The notes below the pieces were generated by a model, which made no database searches, had not been told where the DNA came from, and saw only the letters and a list, made by a program, of their open reading frames with translations. Below, piece by piece: positions 18,127 to 26,032 of a stretch of 64,000 nucleotides of DNA. The stretch's first letter is position 1. Each line of letters starts with the position of its first letter. Source of the stretch: Spirochaetota bacterium (lineage in GTDB: Bacteria > Spirochaetota > UBA4802 > JAFGDQ01); contig JAFGDQ010000109.1 in assembly GCA_016932015.1 (NCBI GenBank), positions 1-64,000 on the forward strand. The letters run 5' to 3'. A program made the translations under genes and the position numbers.

Positions 18127-18185
18127 TGCTTAATGAAAATTAAGCAAGGAATTAAACGATCTTTACAAATTATAAAGTAATATAG

Positions 18186-18529
18186 TGTTCAGGTTCCGTG
18201 TTTGCTGTAAAATATTGTTTTTAAAATACGGAAGCAAAAGGGAAACCCGTGAAAATCGGGTGCGGACCCGCCGCTGTAACCGGGGACGAAAACCGCAAAT
18301 ATTTTAATCCTGAAGGAAAAAGTTTCTGAAGATTCAAATTCTTAATTTGAATCTTCTAAAATACTTAAATCCCTTTAGGATTTAAGTATTAAGGCACTGA
18401 TAGTCAAAAGGCTATTGGGAAGCCGCGGTTAGTAGATTGATCCGGAAGTCAGAAGACCTGCCTGTTCATTTTCATTTTATTCTTCGTCGTAAAGAAGAAA
18501 TGATATTTGTTGTGCGGATAAGAAAAGGG
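18186..18529 (+). promoter_or_regulatory. Cobalamin riboswitch 2
   Basis: Conserved cobalamin aptamer blocks are seen in order: caggttccgtg, aaaagggaaacccgtgaaaa, tcgggtgcggacccgccgct, gtaaccggggacgaaaaccg (to about 18296), then ccgcggttagtagattgatc and cggaagtcagaagacctgcc (to about 18463). Two peripheral hairpins are inserted (gattcaaatt/aatttgaatc and AATACTTAAATCC/GGATTTAAGTATT, about 18332-18390). It precedes a terminator and, further down, the DUF4198/reductase/TonB genes. Confidence 0.92.
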
Positions 18530-18567
18530 AATCCTCATACTAATTAATAGTATGGGGATTTTTTTAT
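18530..18567 (+). terminator. Riboswitch 2 expression-platform terminator
   Basis: AATCCTCATAC (18530-18540) pairs with GTATGGGGATT (18550-18560), followed by a run of T. It sits right after the aptamer. The same GGGAATCCTCAT start is seen in the platform of riboswitch 3. Confidence 0.82.
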
Positions 18568-18660
18568 TAATATCCCCTGATTATAAATTAAATTTCAATT
18601 TGTTTAAATTATATAAGCAGGCATTGAAATTTAAACCTGGTATTAAATTATATTTTTGTG

Positions 18661-18687
18661 TGCATAATAAAAACAAATTATTATGCA
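18661..18687. repeat. Perfect 10-bp hairpin in the 18.6-18.9 kb gap
   Basis: TGCATAATAA (18661-18670) and TTATTATGCA (18678-18687) enclose a 7-base loop. It lies between the riboswitch 2 terminator and the first downstream gene, just ahead of the longer inverted repeat. Confidence 0.5.
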
Positions 18688-18702
18688 ACTCCTGTTAAGT
18701 AA

Positions 18703-18802
18703 AATAATTGGGAGTACATTATGTTGAGAGAGCAGAAGATTTTATAGTGTCTTCATACAACACTTCCTTAATATAAAGTAATGTACTCCCAGTTATTATT
18801 TT
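18703..18802. repeat. Long inverted repeat with T-run, between riboswitch 2 and its operon
   Basis: The arms at 18703-18721 (ending GGGAGTACATTA) and 18779-18797 (starting TAATGTACTCCC) match over 19 positions with one mismatch and enclose about 57 bases. The + strand copy runs directly into a T-rich stretch (18798-18805). It may be a second terminator, a miniature inverted-repeat element inserted in the leader, or a structured RNA. If it terminates, the DUF4198 operon needs its own promoter in 18800-18940. Confidence 0.5.
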
Positions 18803-18940
18803 TTTCAAATCTGCCATTTTCTTTAAATAATAATTAATTCACAACAGTTATCTATCCATAGGTCTATTAATTCTGATTTATAGAATATGGATAAAGCAAA
18901 CAACATTATAAACATTAATTATCAAACCAGGAAATAAATT

Positions 18941-19975
18941 ATGAGAAATCTATTTCTTTATGTTTCTATTATTTTCCTATTTTTATCTTTCAGTTCAAAT
19001 ATAAATGCTTCAATGAAAACTCCAGCAATTATGTGGCAGCTTGTTGATGAAGAGCGGTATGTATACCGTTTTGATCTGGAAAAATACAACTGGCGCAAGA
19101 TCAGGGAAATCAGGGAGCTTAACAAAAGCGCAAGCAGTGAAGTGAAAACAGCTGGTCTGAAAATTATCGACATCGGAAGCACGGATGAAAAAAACGGATC
19201 ATTTAAGGATTTTGAAAAGCCGGTAACAGCAGTAGTGCGTGATCCTGACGGAAAAATTTTCAGGCTGTCCGGTATAGAGAACAATTTTTCAACTGCCGTT
19301 ATTCCTGAAGACACAAACCTGATTGGGAGGTATCTGTTAGGCGCGAATTACAAGCTGGGTAATGCGGATATAAATAACGACGGTGTACCCGAAACAGTTT
19401 ATCTCTCTGCAAAACGTCTTATCACGCATTATAAAAACGGAGGCAAACTCGGAAGCGCTTCAGTTGTTTTCATAGATGATGCTGAATATATGCCGCTTGA
19501 GATTGGCCCAGTTGTAAATACGGCAGAATCAAGATTCAGCGGCGGAACACACAGGCCGCATGAAGAATATAAATTTATGGTCAAATACATGAATAAACCT
19601 CTTGCGGGTGCGAAAGTTGTTGTGTATGCGTTCGGAAGCCGCTGGAAAAAAGGGTTTGTTACAGATGAGAACGGGGAATTCAAAATCACACCAACGGATG
19701 ACAGGCCTGAAGACGGCCGTGAGTGGCAGAAATATCTTTATACAGCATCTTACCATGACACAAAAAACGGGGCATATCATGTAAATACATTTCCAGTGAT
19801 CGTATTCAGGAACAGGCCTGAATGGTATTCCAAAGCTATGGGATTTACTTTCTGGGCAATAATCGGGACTGCTGTTGTGCTGATAATTATATTTGCAGTC
19901 ATTAGAAGAAACAGATGGCAGGAAAACCGTAAACTCGTTATATTTGATAATTATAAAATAAAAGAGGAAATATGA
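18941..19975 (+). CDS. Membrane-anchored periplasmic DUF4198-type protein (metal uptake related)
   Basis: 344 residues. An N-terminal signal peptide (cleavage after about ANINA, residue 24) is followed by a periplasmic region. A C-terminal membrane helix (FTFWAIIGTAVVLIIIFAVI, about 305-325) with a basic cytosolic tail completes the topology. Residues about 205-290 match the DUF4198 Ig-like domain (NKPLAGAKVVVYAFGSRWKKGFVTDENGEFKI and the later YHVNTFPVIV), found in periplasmic components tied to cobalt/nickel uptake. Ahead of it lies an EF-hand-like loop (DINNDGVPET). The stop overlaps the next start (ATGA), so the genes are translationally coupled. Under a cobalamin riboswitch, a role in cobalt or corrinoid handling in the periplasm is likely but unproven. 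Confidence 0.72.
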   Translation: MRNLFLYVSIIFLFLSFSSNINASMKTPAIMWQLVDEERYVYRFDLEKYNWRKIREIRELNKSASSEVKTAGLKIIDIGSTDEKNGSFKDFEKPVTAVVRDPDGKIFRLSGIENNFSTAVIPEDTNLIGRYLLGANYKLGNADINNDGVPETVYLSAKRLITHYKNGGKLGSASVVFIDDAEYMPLEIGPVVNTAESRFSGGTHRPHEEYKFMVKYMNKPLAGAKVVVYAFGSRWKKGFVTDENGEFKITPTDDRPEDGREWQKYLYTASYHDTKNGAYHVNTFPVIVFRNRPEWYSKAMGFTFWAIIGTAVVLIIIFAVIRRNRWQENRKLVIFDNYKIKEEI

Positions 19976-20955
19976 ATATTAGCAGACTTCGCTGGATAAT
20001 CCTTTTTGTTTCATTTTTTCTTCTTATGTTCGGAGCGTATGCGGGCTTGTACCTCGGTTCATTTCTGCCTACATTTTCATGCTGTTATGTAAATACAAGA
20101 GCAGGAACATGTTTTATGCTCACTCTGCAGCAGATCATTGGAGAATTTACACTGGACAGCATGCTTGTTTTTCTGGAGCGTCTTCTGTATTTTTCAATAC
20201 TCGTCATTATTCTCGGTCGTGCCTGGTGCGGTTGGATATGCCCGCTTGGTTTTATACAGGATCTGCTTGATTATATAAGGCAGAAACTGAGAGTCGGTTA
20301 TGTCCGTTTTTCAGAGAAACTTAAACGCAGGCTACTGTGGATAAAGTGGACTTTTCTCTCGATAGCGCTTTTTTTACCCGTATGGGTCGCGTTCCCGGTC
20401 ATTTGTCCTGGAGCGGCAATCAATCTTTATATACCGTTCTGCCAGATGTGCCCCGGAAAATATCTCCTGCCCCTGTGTTCAGGTAATCCTGACCGAATAT
20501 CTGTGAATTATGAAACAGCTACAAATGTATTTATGTCAACGCTGGGGCTTGCTTTTTCCGGCATAACATTTATCGGATCATTTGTTAAACGAAGGTTCTG
20601 GTGTTCATTTTGTCCTCTGGGGCTTATTCTTTCATGGTACAGAAAGATCAGCTTTATTAAACTTAAGAAAGATGACGTAAAATGTACAAGATGCGAGATA
20701 TGTTATAATACCTGTCCCATGGAAATTGAGGAAGTATATAAATCACGCGGAAGAGAGGATGTAACGTTCAGTGAGTGTACATTATGCCTTAAATGTGTTG
20801 AGAACTGTCCCGAAGAAGGCGCATTAAAAGCTGAATTTAAAATTCCTTTTGTGCCGGGTATTACACTGTATAAATCATCTTTTAAAAAATTTATTAATAA
20901 ACGGGTAAAGAAATCTTCAGCTACGAATGAAGTACATTCACAGCTGAAAAACTGA
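19972..20955 (+). CDS. NapH/CcoG-like polyferredoxin membrane protein
   Basis: 327 residues with four to five membrane helices. Two membrane-proximal CxxxCP-type motifs are present, GRAWCGWICPLG (about residues 82-93) and RRFWCSFCPLG (about 208-218), as in the NapH/NosR/RdxA family. Two cytosolic 4Fe-4S ferredoxin motifs follow, CTRCEICYNTCPME and CTLCLKCVENCPEE. A Cys-rich loop (CPGAAINLYIPFCQMCPGKYLLPLC) lies on the other side. Such proteins carry electrons between quinones and periplasmic or cytosolic reductases. It overlaps the upstream gene by 4 bases and is 8 bases from the reductase gene, so it is a candidate electron conduit for that reductase or for the partner protein encoded just upstream. 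Confidence 0.85.
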   Translation: MNISRLRWIILFVSFFLLMFGAYAGLYLGSFLPTFSCCYVNTRAGTCFMLTLQQIIGEFTLDSMLVFLERLLYFSILVIILGRAWCGWICPLGFIQDLLDYIRQKLRVGYVRFSEKLKRRLLWIKWTFLSIALFLPVWVAFPVICPGAAINLYIPFCQMCPGKYLLPLCSGNPDRISVNYETATNVFMSTLGLAFSGITFIGSFVKRRFWCSFCPLGLILSWYRKISFIKLKKDDVKCTRCEICYNTCPMEIEEVYKSRGREDVTFSECTLCLKCVENCPEEGALKAEFKIPFVPGITLYKSSFKKFINKRVKKSSATNEVHSQLKN

Positions 20956-20963
20956 AAATTATT

Positions 20964-22304
20964 ATGGAAAACATGGATAAATCAGAAAAAAGAAAGCAGA
21001 GGTTTTTAAAACTGATAGCAAGACAGGCTGCAGAGGAACTCAATACTCTCTGGGAAACAGGAAAAAGTTATTCTTCACTCTCATACTTTTATGATATTCT
21101 TGAAAAAGTATTTATTGGTAATGAACCTGAAAGTGTACTGAATAATGAACCTGAAAAGAAACCGGTTATAGGTATTTACTGCATACTTGTACCTGAAGAG
21201 CTTATTTATGCGGCAGGAGCCATACCGGTTCGTTTATGCGCGGGATGTTATGATGCTTCCCAGTTCAGTGAAGATTTCCTTCCGCGGGACAGCTGTCCTC
21301 TTGTTAAATCCTCAATGGGATTATCAGTTCAAAGCGGGCTTAAGGTATTTGATATGTGTGATGCTGTTATAATACCAACAACCTGTGATTCCAAAAGAAA
21401 GCTGGGAGAGGAATTGTCAGCTTACAAGAATGTATGGATGCTTGAAGTTCCTCATATAAAGGATGCTGAATATTCAAAACGTATCTGGATTGAGCAGATG
21501 TGGGCACTGAAATCCAGACTGGAAAAATTTAAAACTCCTGACGGGAGAAAGTGCGGAAAGATTACACCGGGCGGTTTAAAAAAAGCTGTGAAAGATATTG
21601 CAATTGCCCAGTATGAAATGCGGAAACTGCTTGATATTAGAAAATCGGCAGACCCGGTTATAGGAGGAAGACAGGCAGCAGCTGTCGCTAATTCCTATGC
21701 GTATGCACCAGTCAGGGAATGGACTAAAGCTTTGAACCGGCTCAATGACGAACTTTACGAAAAAGCCGGAAAAGAATCTGAAGACGCAGACAAACCGAGA
21801 ATTTTTATTGCAGGCAGTCCGATGATCTTTCCGAATTTAAAAATTCCGGATCTTGTTGAAGAGATGGGCGGAGTTGTAGTTATTAACGAATCCTGCGCAG
21901 GTGACCGGTATATATATGATCCGGTAGGGAGTATTGAGTATAGCTTAAGAGAGCAGCTGACAGCTATAGCTTCAAGATATATGGCACCTTGCATTTGCCC
22001 GTCATTCGCTCCAAATGATGATCGTCTTTTGATGGTCAGAAGAATGGCTGAAGACTATGCTGTAGACGGAGTGCTTTACCATGTTCTTAAAGGATGCATA
22101 ATATATGATTTTGAAATAAGGCGCGTTGAACAAAAACTTAAAGAAATGGGAATCCCGCTGGTGAGAATTGAGACGGATTATAATCCTGAAGATCTTGAAC
22201 AGCTGAGGACAAGAGTGGAAGCATTTATTGAAATGCTGAGAGCAAGAAAAAAACAAATAAAGAAGGAAGAAACAAATAATGAAACGGTTTTATGCGGGAA
22301 TTGA
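20964..22304 (+). CDS. 2-hydroxyacyl-CoA dehydratase D / double-cubane-cluster-type reductase
   Basis: 446 residues of the HgdB/BcrC/FldC family (PF06050). Several conserved Cys residues are seen: LCAGCYD, DSCPLVKSS, DMCDAVIIPTTCDSKRK, ESCAGDRY, APCICPSF and LKGCIIYDFE. The gene stands alone with an activator gene; there is no second dehydratase subunit and no CoA-transferase. That layout is typical of double-cubane cluster proteins (DCCP), ATP-dependent reductases of small substrates, rather than of true hydroxyacyl-CoA dehydratases. The 3' end overlaps the activator gene by 26 bases. Its place in a cobalamin-riboswitch region suggests a low-potential reductase acting on a corrinoid, another tetrapyrrole or a cobalt centre. 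That substrate is an inference. Confidence 0.83.
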   Translation: MENMDKSEKRKQRFLKLIARQAAEELNTLWETGKSYSSLSYFYDILEKVFIGNEPESVLNNEPEKKPVIGIYCILVPEELIYAAGAIPVRLCAGCYDASQFSEDFLPRDSCPLVKSSMGLSVQSGLKVFDMCDAVIIPTTCDSKRKLGEELSAYKNVWMLEVPHIKDAEYSKRIWIEQMWALKSRLEKFKTPDGRKCGKITPGGLKKAVKDIAIAQYEMRKLLDIRKSADPVIGGRQAAAVANSYAYAPVREWTKALNRLNDELYEKAGKESEDADKPRIFIAGSPMIFPNLKIPDLVEEMGGVVVINESCAGDRYIYDPVGSIEYSLREQLTAIASRYMAPCICPSFAPNDDRLLMVRRMAEDYAVDGVLYHVLKGCIIYDFEIRRVEQKLKEMGIPLVRIETDYNPEDLEQLRTRVEAFIEMLRARKKQIKKEETNNETVLCGN

Positions 22305-23073
22305 TGCGGGCTCCACATACGTAAAAGCAGTACTGCTGGATGAAAATGAAAATCTGGCTGGTTATGGCAGTGCTATAACAGGAGTTGACGCAGGAGTAAC
22401 AGCAAAAAAGCTTATAGATAATATTTGCAGTGATAATGATATCAATGCTGATCAAATAGAAAAAATTATTTCTACGGGGTACAGCCGCAGAAATATAGAG
22501 GGAACATTTGAAACCGTAACCGAAATACAGGCTCACGCAAGAGGAGCGGGCTGGTCCGCGCCTGAAGGCATAAATGTTCGAACTGTAATTGATATCGGCG
22601 GCCAGGACAGCAAAGTAATCGTTCTTGATGAACAGGGCGGTGTTTTCAATTTTGTAATGAACGACAAGTGTGCGGCAGGAACAGGGCGCTTTCTCGAGTC
22701 TTTATCACGAGCGCTTGAGATTGAGGTGGACAGGCTTGGGCCTCTTTCCCTTGAATCAACTGTCCCTATAACAATTAACAGCACATGCGTTGTATTTGCC
22801 GAGTCTGAAGTTATTTCTCTTCTTGTGAGAAAAAAGAAACAGGAGGACATTGTTGCAGGTATTCACATGTCACTAGCGAAAAGAATAGGAAGCATGGCGC
22901 GTAAGGCAGGCTTTGCGGAAGGTGTTCTGCTTACTGGCGGTGGCGGACTGAACTCAGGAATTGCAGGCGCGCTTGAGGATGAGCTTCTTTGCGATGTGAA
23001 TGTACCAGAATATCCGCAGCTTAACGGAGCAATCGGGGCCGCATTGATCGCGAAGGACGGAGAAGGATGCTAA
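22279..23073 (+). CDS. BcrAD/BadFG-type ATP-dependent activator (ASKHA ATPase)
   Basis: 264 residues, the full length of HgdC-type archerases. It contains the ATP-binding elements GIDAGSTYVKAVLLD (residues about 7-21), DIGGQDSK (about 104-111) and LTGGGG near residue 217. The two Cys that bind the bridging 4Fe-4S cluster of the homodimer lie in NDKCAAGTGRF and STCVVFAESEV. The protein transfers electrons at very low potential to its partner dehydratase/DCCP on ATP hydrolysis. It overlaps the partner gene by 26 bases, so the pair is translationally coupled and works together. Confidence 0.9.
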   Translation: MKRFYAGIDAGSTYVKAVLLDENENLAGYGSAITGVDAGVTAKKLIDNICSDNDINADQIEKIISTGYSRRNIEGTFETVTEIQAHARGAGWSAPEGINVRTVIDIGGQDSKVIVLDEQGGVFNFVMNDKCAAGTGRFLESLSRALEIEVDRLGPLSLESTVPITINSTCVVFAESEVISLLVRKKKQEDIVAGIHMSLAKRIGSMARKAGFAEGVLLTGGGGLNSGIAGALEDELLCDVNVPEYPQLNGAIGAALIAKDGEGC

Positions 23074-23137
23074 TCAGAATTTAAATATTTGTTATGTTTT
23101 AAATAAGACCCGTTTATAAAAAATTTAAAAGGAAAAG

Positions 23138-23292
23138 AAGGAGGTTATGCGAGAAAATGATGATTAAGAAAAAAGTTGGATAAATCGCCCGGATAACGGC
23201 AATTATCCGGGCGATTCAAAGATTACTCTCCGGAGAGAGATAACCCTTTCATATTTATTTAATAATATCTTCTCCAGAGAGTCAATATTATT
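23138..23292 (+). other. Structured leader of the second TonB receptor gene
   Basis: The 246-base gap before 23320 holds, in order, a very strong Shine-Dalgarno (aaggagg, 23138-23144) in front of a six-codon frame (23147-23167) and an overlapping eight-codon frame (23157-23183). Then comes a perfect 14-bp stem (23183-23196 with 23203-23216, arm AATCGCCCGGATAA), a palindrome CTCTCCGGAGAG (23226-23237) and an AATAATAT/ATATTATT pair (23261-23292). Leader peptide plus strong hairpin resembles an attenuator or mRNA-processing region. No cobalamin aptamer is seen here. Confidence 0.45.
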
Positions 23293-23319
23293 TAAGAAAT
23301 AAATTCATGAGGAGATATT

Positions 23320-25398
23320 ATGAAAAATTTATTTAAAATTTGTATGATATTTACGGCAGTATTCTTATTTTTTTCTTTTCAGTCCCTTTCGGCTCAGAAT
23401 GCGGAAGAAGAAAAAAAAGAAGAGAAGAATGAAGAAACAGCATCAATTAAAGCGAAGGGATCTGAAGCAAATCTTGGCAAAGTTGTTGTTAACGCAACAA
23501 AAATTGGGAAAAAACAAAGCCAGGTAACAGATACTGTGACTGTCATTAGCGAAGAACAAATTGAGGAGAGCGCACTAACTGACACAACCGATCTCCTGCG
23601 CTACACGCCGGGAGTCCAGTTCAAACGTGCCGGCGGGCCCGGTCAGTATGTCTATACTAAATTACGGGGTTATGGTGACGGGAATTTCGCTGTTCTCATT
23701 GACGGGATGAAAATCAATGAAAGCATGTCTTCCGGCACAGGCAATTTTCTCAGTAAGTTAGATCCGTCACAACTGGAGAGAATAGAGGTGCTTCACGGCC
23801 CACAGTCCTCCCTTTATGGAGCCGATACCACTGCAGGTGTCATGTCCTATACAACAAAAGGAGCAACGCCAGGATTAAACGTAAATACAAGCGCAGAATA
23901 CGGAACCTATAACTGGAAGAAGGTGACAGCAGGCATTCGGGGTACTGAGGACTCATTCCGCTACGCAATTCACACCGCGGGTACTGATAGTGACGGGATA
24001 CACGAGCATGAGGATTACAGGAACCTGTCTTCTCATATCAAGCTGGGCTGGGGTAAAAAATATTTTGATGCAGAAGTATCATATCTTAACATCATCAGCA
24101 AATGGAACTACGCTAAGCTGATGGAACCCTATTATGAGGTAGACAGCAGTGATGATTTGTGGGCGTTCCAGATTCCCGATCCGGAACGTTATAACAAGGA
24201 AAATTACAATATATTTACCTTTAATCAGAAATACCAGATTAGCGATGAGGTACGGCAAAAACTGATGCTCGGCTGGTATAAGAAGAAAACCACGAGTAGA
24301 AATCCTGATAACGGACTTTTGGGTTATATTAATGCACCAACAGATAATTTTACCGTTGATTATGTCAATTATTACAACGAAGGCGAAACCGTGCCTATAT
24401 ATGACGATGATGACGGACGGGGTTCTTATTACGAAAATGAAAACAAACAAGTTGACTATAACCTTATCTGGGACAAGCAGGCTTCAGTATTTAAGAACAC
24501 TGTTTTGTTTGGCCTTAACTGGACAGGACAATCAGGAAAAAAATGGGGCAAGTACGGTGAGAATGAAGGGACTCAGGAAACAAGAGGAATTTATATTAAT
24601 GACCAATTGCTGCTTGTTGATGAAGCTTTGGTCATTGATGCCGGAATCCGTTATGATGATAATACAGAATTCAAAAACAAGGCGACCTGGAAATTTGGGT
24701 CGAGTTATACGCTTCGAGTAACGGAAACAACTTTTTTTGGAAATTACGGCACCAGCTTCAAGCAGCCGACAATTACACACATCTATGACCCCAAGTATGG
24801 TAATGAAGGTCTAAAGCCCGAAGAAGGTTGGATGGTGCAAGGCGGAGCCAGACAGCAACTCCTGGGCGGGAATCTTCACCTGGAAGCAACAGCCTGGAAA
24901 AGCGAGCTGAAAAATGTCATTGCCTTTAAATATTTAACGACAATCCCAACCACAACAGGTATCTATGTAAACCGGGACAGGCAAGAGACGCAAGGTGTTG
25001 AATCCGCTTTTCAGTTATATTTTTTCCAGGATTTTCTTTTTTTTGGCAATTATACATATACGAAATCCGAAACTGAATCGGATGGTGTTACCTATCGGAC
25101 CGTTCAAATTTCCCGTCATGCTGGAAGTCTTGGACTGGAGTATAACTGGAATGACAAGCTATTCCTTGGCGTTTACGGTTATTATCAGGGGCCGAGGCTG
25201 CGCTGGAAAGGAGACGTCGAACTTGAAGAATGGTACCGTTGTGACGTCAATATCCGCTATAAGATTTTAGGATGGCTGAATGCGTACGCCAGGTTTAATA
25301 ATATTTTGAATGATAAACATTTCGAAGATCCTTATGAATCACCAGGATTCAACTTTGTAGCTGGTTTAAGCTGTGACTTGAATTTCGACAAAGGTTAA
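23320..25398 (+). CDS. TonB-dependent outer-membrane receptor
   Basis: 692 residues. A signal peptide ending FQSLSAQNA is followed by a Glu/Lys-rich linker and a likely TonB box near LGKVVVNAT. The plug (about 65-180) has the usual LRYTPGVQFKRAGGPGQYVYTKLRG, VLIDGMKINES and LERIEVLHGPQSSLYGADTTAG segments; the barrel follows. It is not a close paralogue of the receptor at 14549. Codon use is somewhat more GC-rich in the central part. It lies between the reductase pair and the BtuF-like remnant/ABC genes, so a corrinoid or other metal-tetrapyrrole ligand is likely. The ligand could differ from that of the first receptor, for instance an incomplete corrinoid. Confidence 0.88.
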   Translation: MKNLFKICMIFTAVFLFFSFQSLSAQNAEEEKKEEKNEETASIKAKGSEANLGKVVVNATKIGKKQSQVTDTVTVISEEQIEESALTDTTDLLRYTPGVQFKRAGGPGQYVYTKLRGYGDGNFAVLIDGMKINESMSSGTGNFLSKLDPSQLERIEVLHGPQSSLYGADTTAGVMSYTTKGATPGLNVNTSAEYGTYNWKKVTAGIRGTEDSFRYAIHTAGTDSDGIHEHEDYRNLSSHIKLGWGKKYFDAEVSYLNIISKWNYAKLMEPYYEVDSSDDLWAFQIPDPERYNKENYNIFTFNQKYQISDEVRQKLMLGWYKKKTTSRNPDNGLLGYINAPTDNFTVDYVNYYNEGETVPIYDDDDGRGSYYENENKQVDYNLIWDKQASVFKNTVLFGLNWTGQSGKKWGKYGENEGTQETRGIYINDQLLLVDEALVIDAGIRYDDNTEFKNKATWKFGSSYTLRVTETTFFGNYGTSFKQPTITHIYDPKYGNEGLKPEEGWMVQGGARQQLLGGNLHLEATAWKSELKNVIAFKYLTTIPTTTGIYVNRDRQETQGVESAFQLYFFQDFLFFGNYTYTKSETESDGVTYRTVQISRHAGSLGLEYNWNDKLFLGVYGYYQGPRLRWKGDVELEEWYRCDVNIRYKILGWLNAYARFNNILNDKHFEDPYESPGFNFVAGLSCDLNFDKG

Positions 25399-25623
25399 AA
25401 ACTCAGGCTGTTGAAAAGGATGTCTGGCATATCCGGCCTCCTTTCCCTGAAATAGGGGAAGGAGGTGTCAAAAAAAACAGTATTGCATTGTCTTTACTAC
25501 ATTGAAAGAAGCATTTTCGGAAAAGCTTCCGATATTCGCATACTATTGAGAAAATTCATATCATAGCAGGCGATTTTTCCATACAGACACCGGATTTATT
25601 TCTAAAATATTAATTATAGGCCG

Positions 25624-25974
25624 ATGGCGGAAATAATTGAAAAAGCAGGAGGAAAATACATGTTCGCGGACGTAAAAGGCGATTATCATCAGCCTTTATC
25701 TATGGAAATTTTTTATAAGTATGGAAAGAAATGCGATATCATGTTCTCTTTCCGGCTTTCTGAAAAAGACCTTCAAAGCAAGTCTGACATGAAAAAAATA
25801 CAACCTTTGCAGTCCGGTATCAGGTCTTTAAATAACGGCAGAATTATTCTTAACCGATCAATACTGCATCAGTCGTTTGATAAATTCGATGAAATCTTGA
25901 TGGAAATGGCTGCACTTATTCATCCTGAAATATTCGGAAAACCGGAATATAAATATTTCCTTGAACTTTTCTGA
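25624..25974 (+). pseudogene. C-terminal remnant of a BtuF/FepB-type periplasmic binding protein
   Basis: About 116 residues that correspond only to the C-terminal lobe of a class III solute-binding protein. IEKAGGKYMFADVKG matches the family motif before the second lobe, and the tail HPEIFGKPEYKYFLELF is typical. There is no signal peptide, and the N-terminal lobe is missing. The 225 bases upstream contain stop codons in the same frame and only short stretches that could be decayed N-terminal sequence (GDFSIQTPDLF in another frame around 25569-25601). No btuC/btuD permease or ATPase gene lies next to it. I read it as a gene decayed by deletion and frameshift; a working stand-alone domain is possible but less likely. 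Confidence 0.6.
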
Positions 25975-26032
25975 AAGATAAATAGAAACTGCACAAAACA
26001 AAAAAACAAAAAATAGTCTACAGATAAAGAAT

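Noticed and set aside
20964-23073. A classical 2-hydroxyacyl-CoA dehydratase fermentation operon
   Set aside because: Only one HgdB-type subunit is present, with no second subunit, CoA-transferase or acyl-CoA dehydrogenase; the setting is a TonB/riboswitch region.
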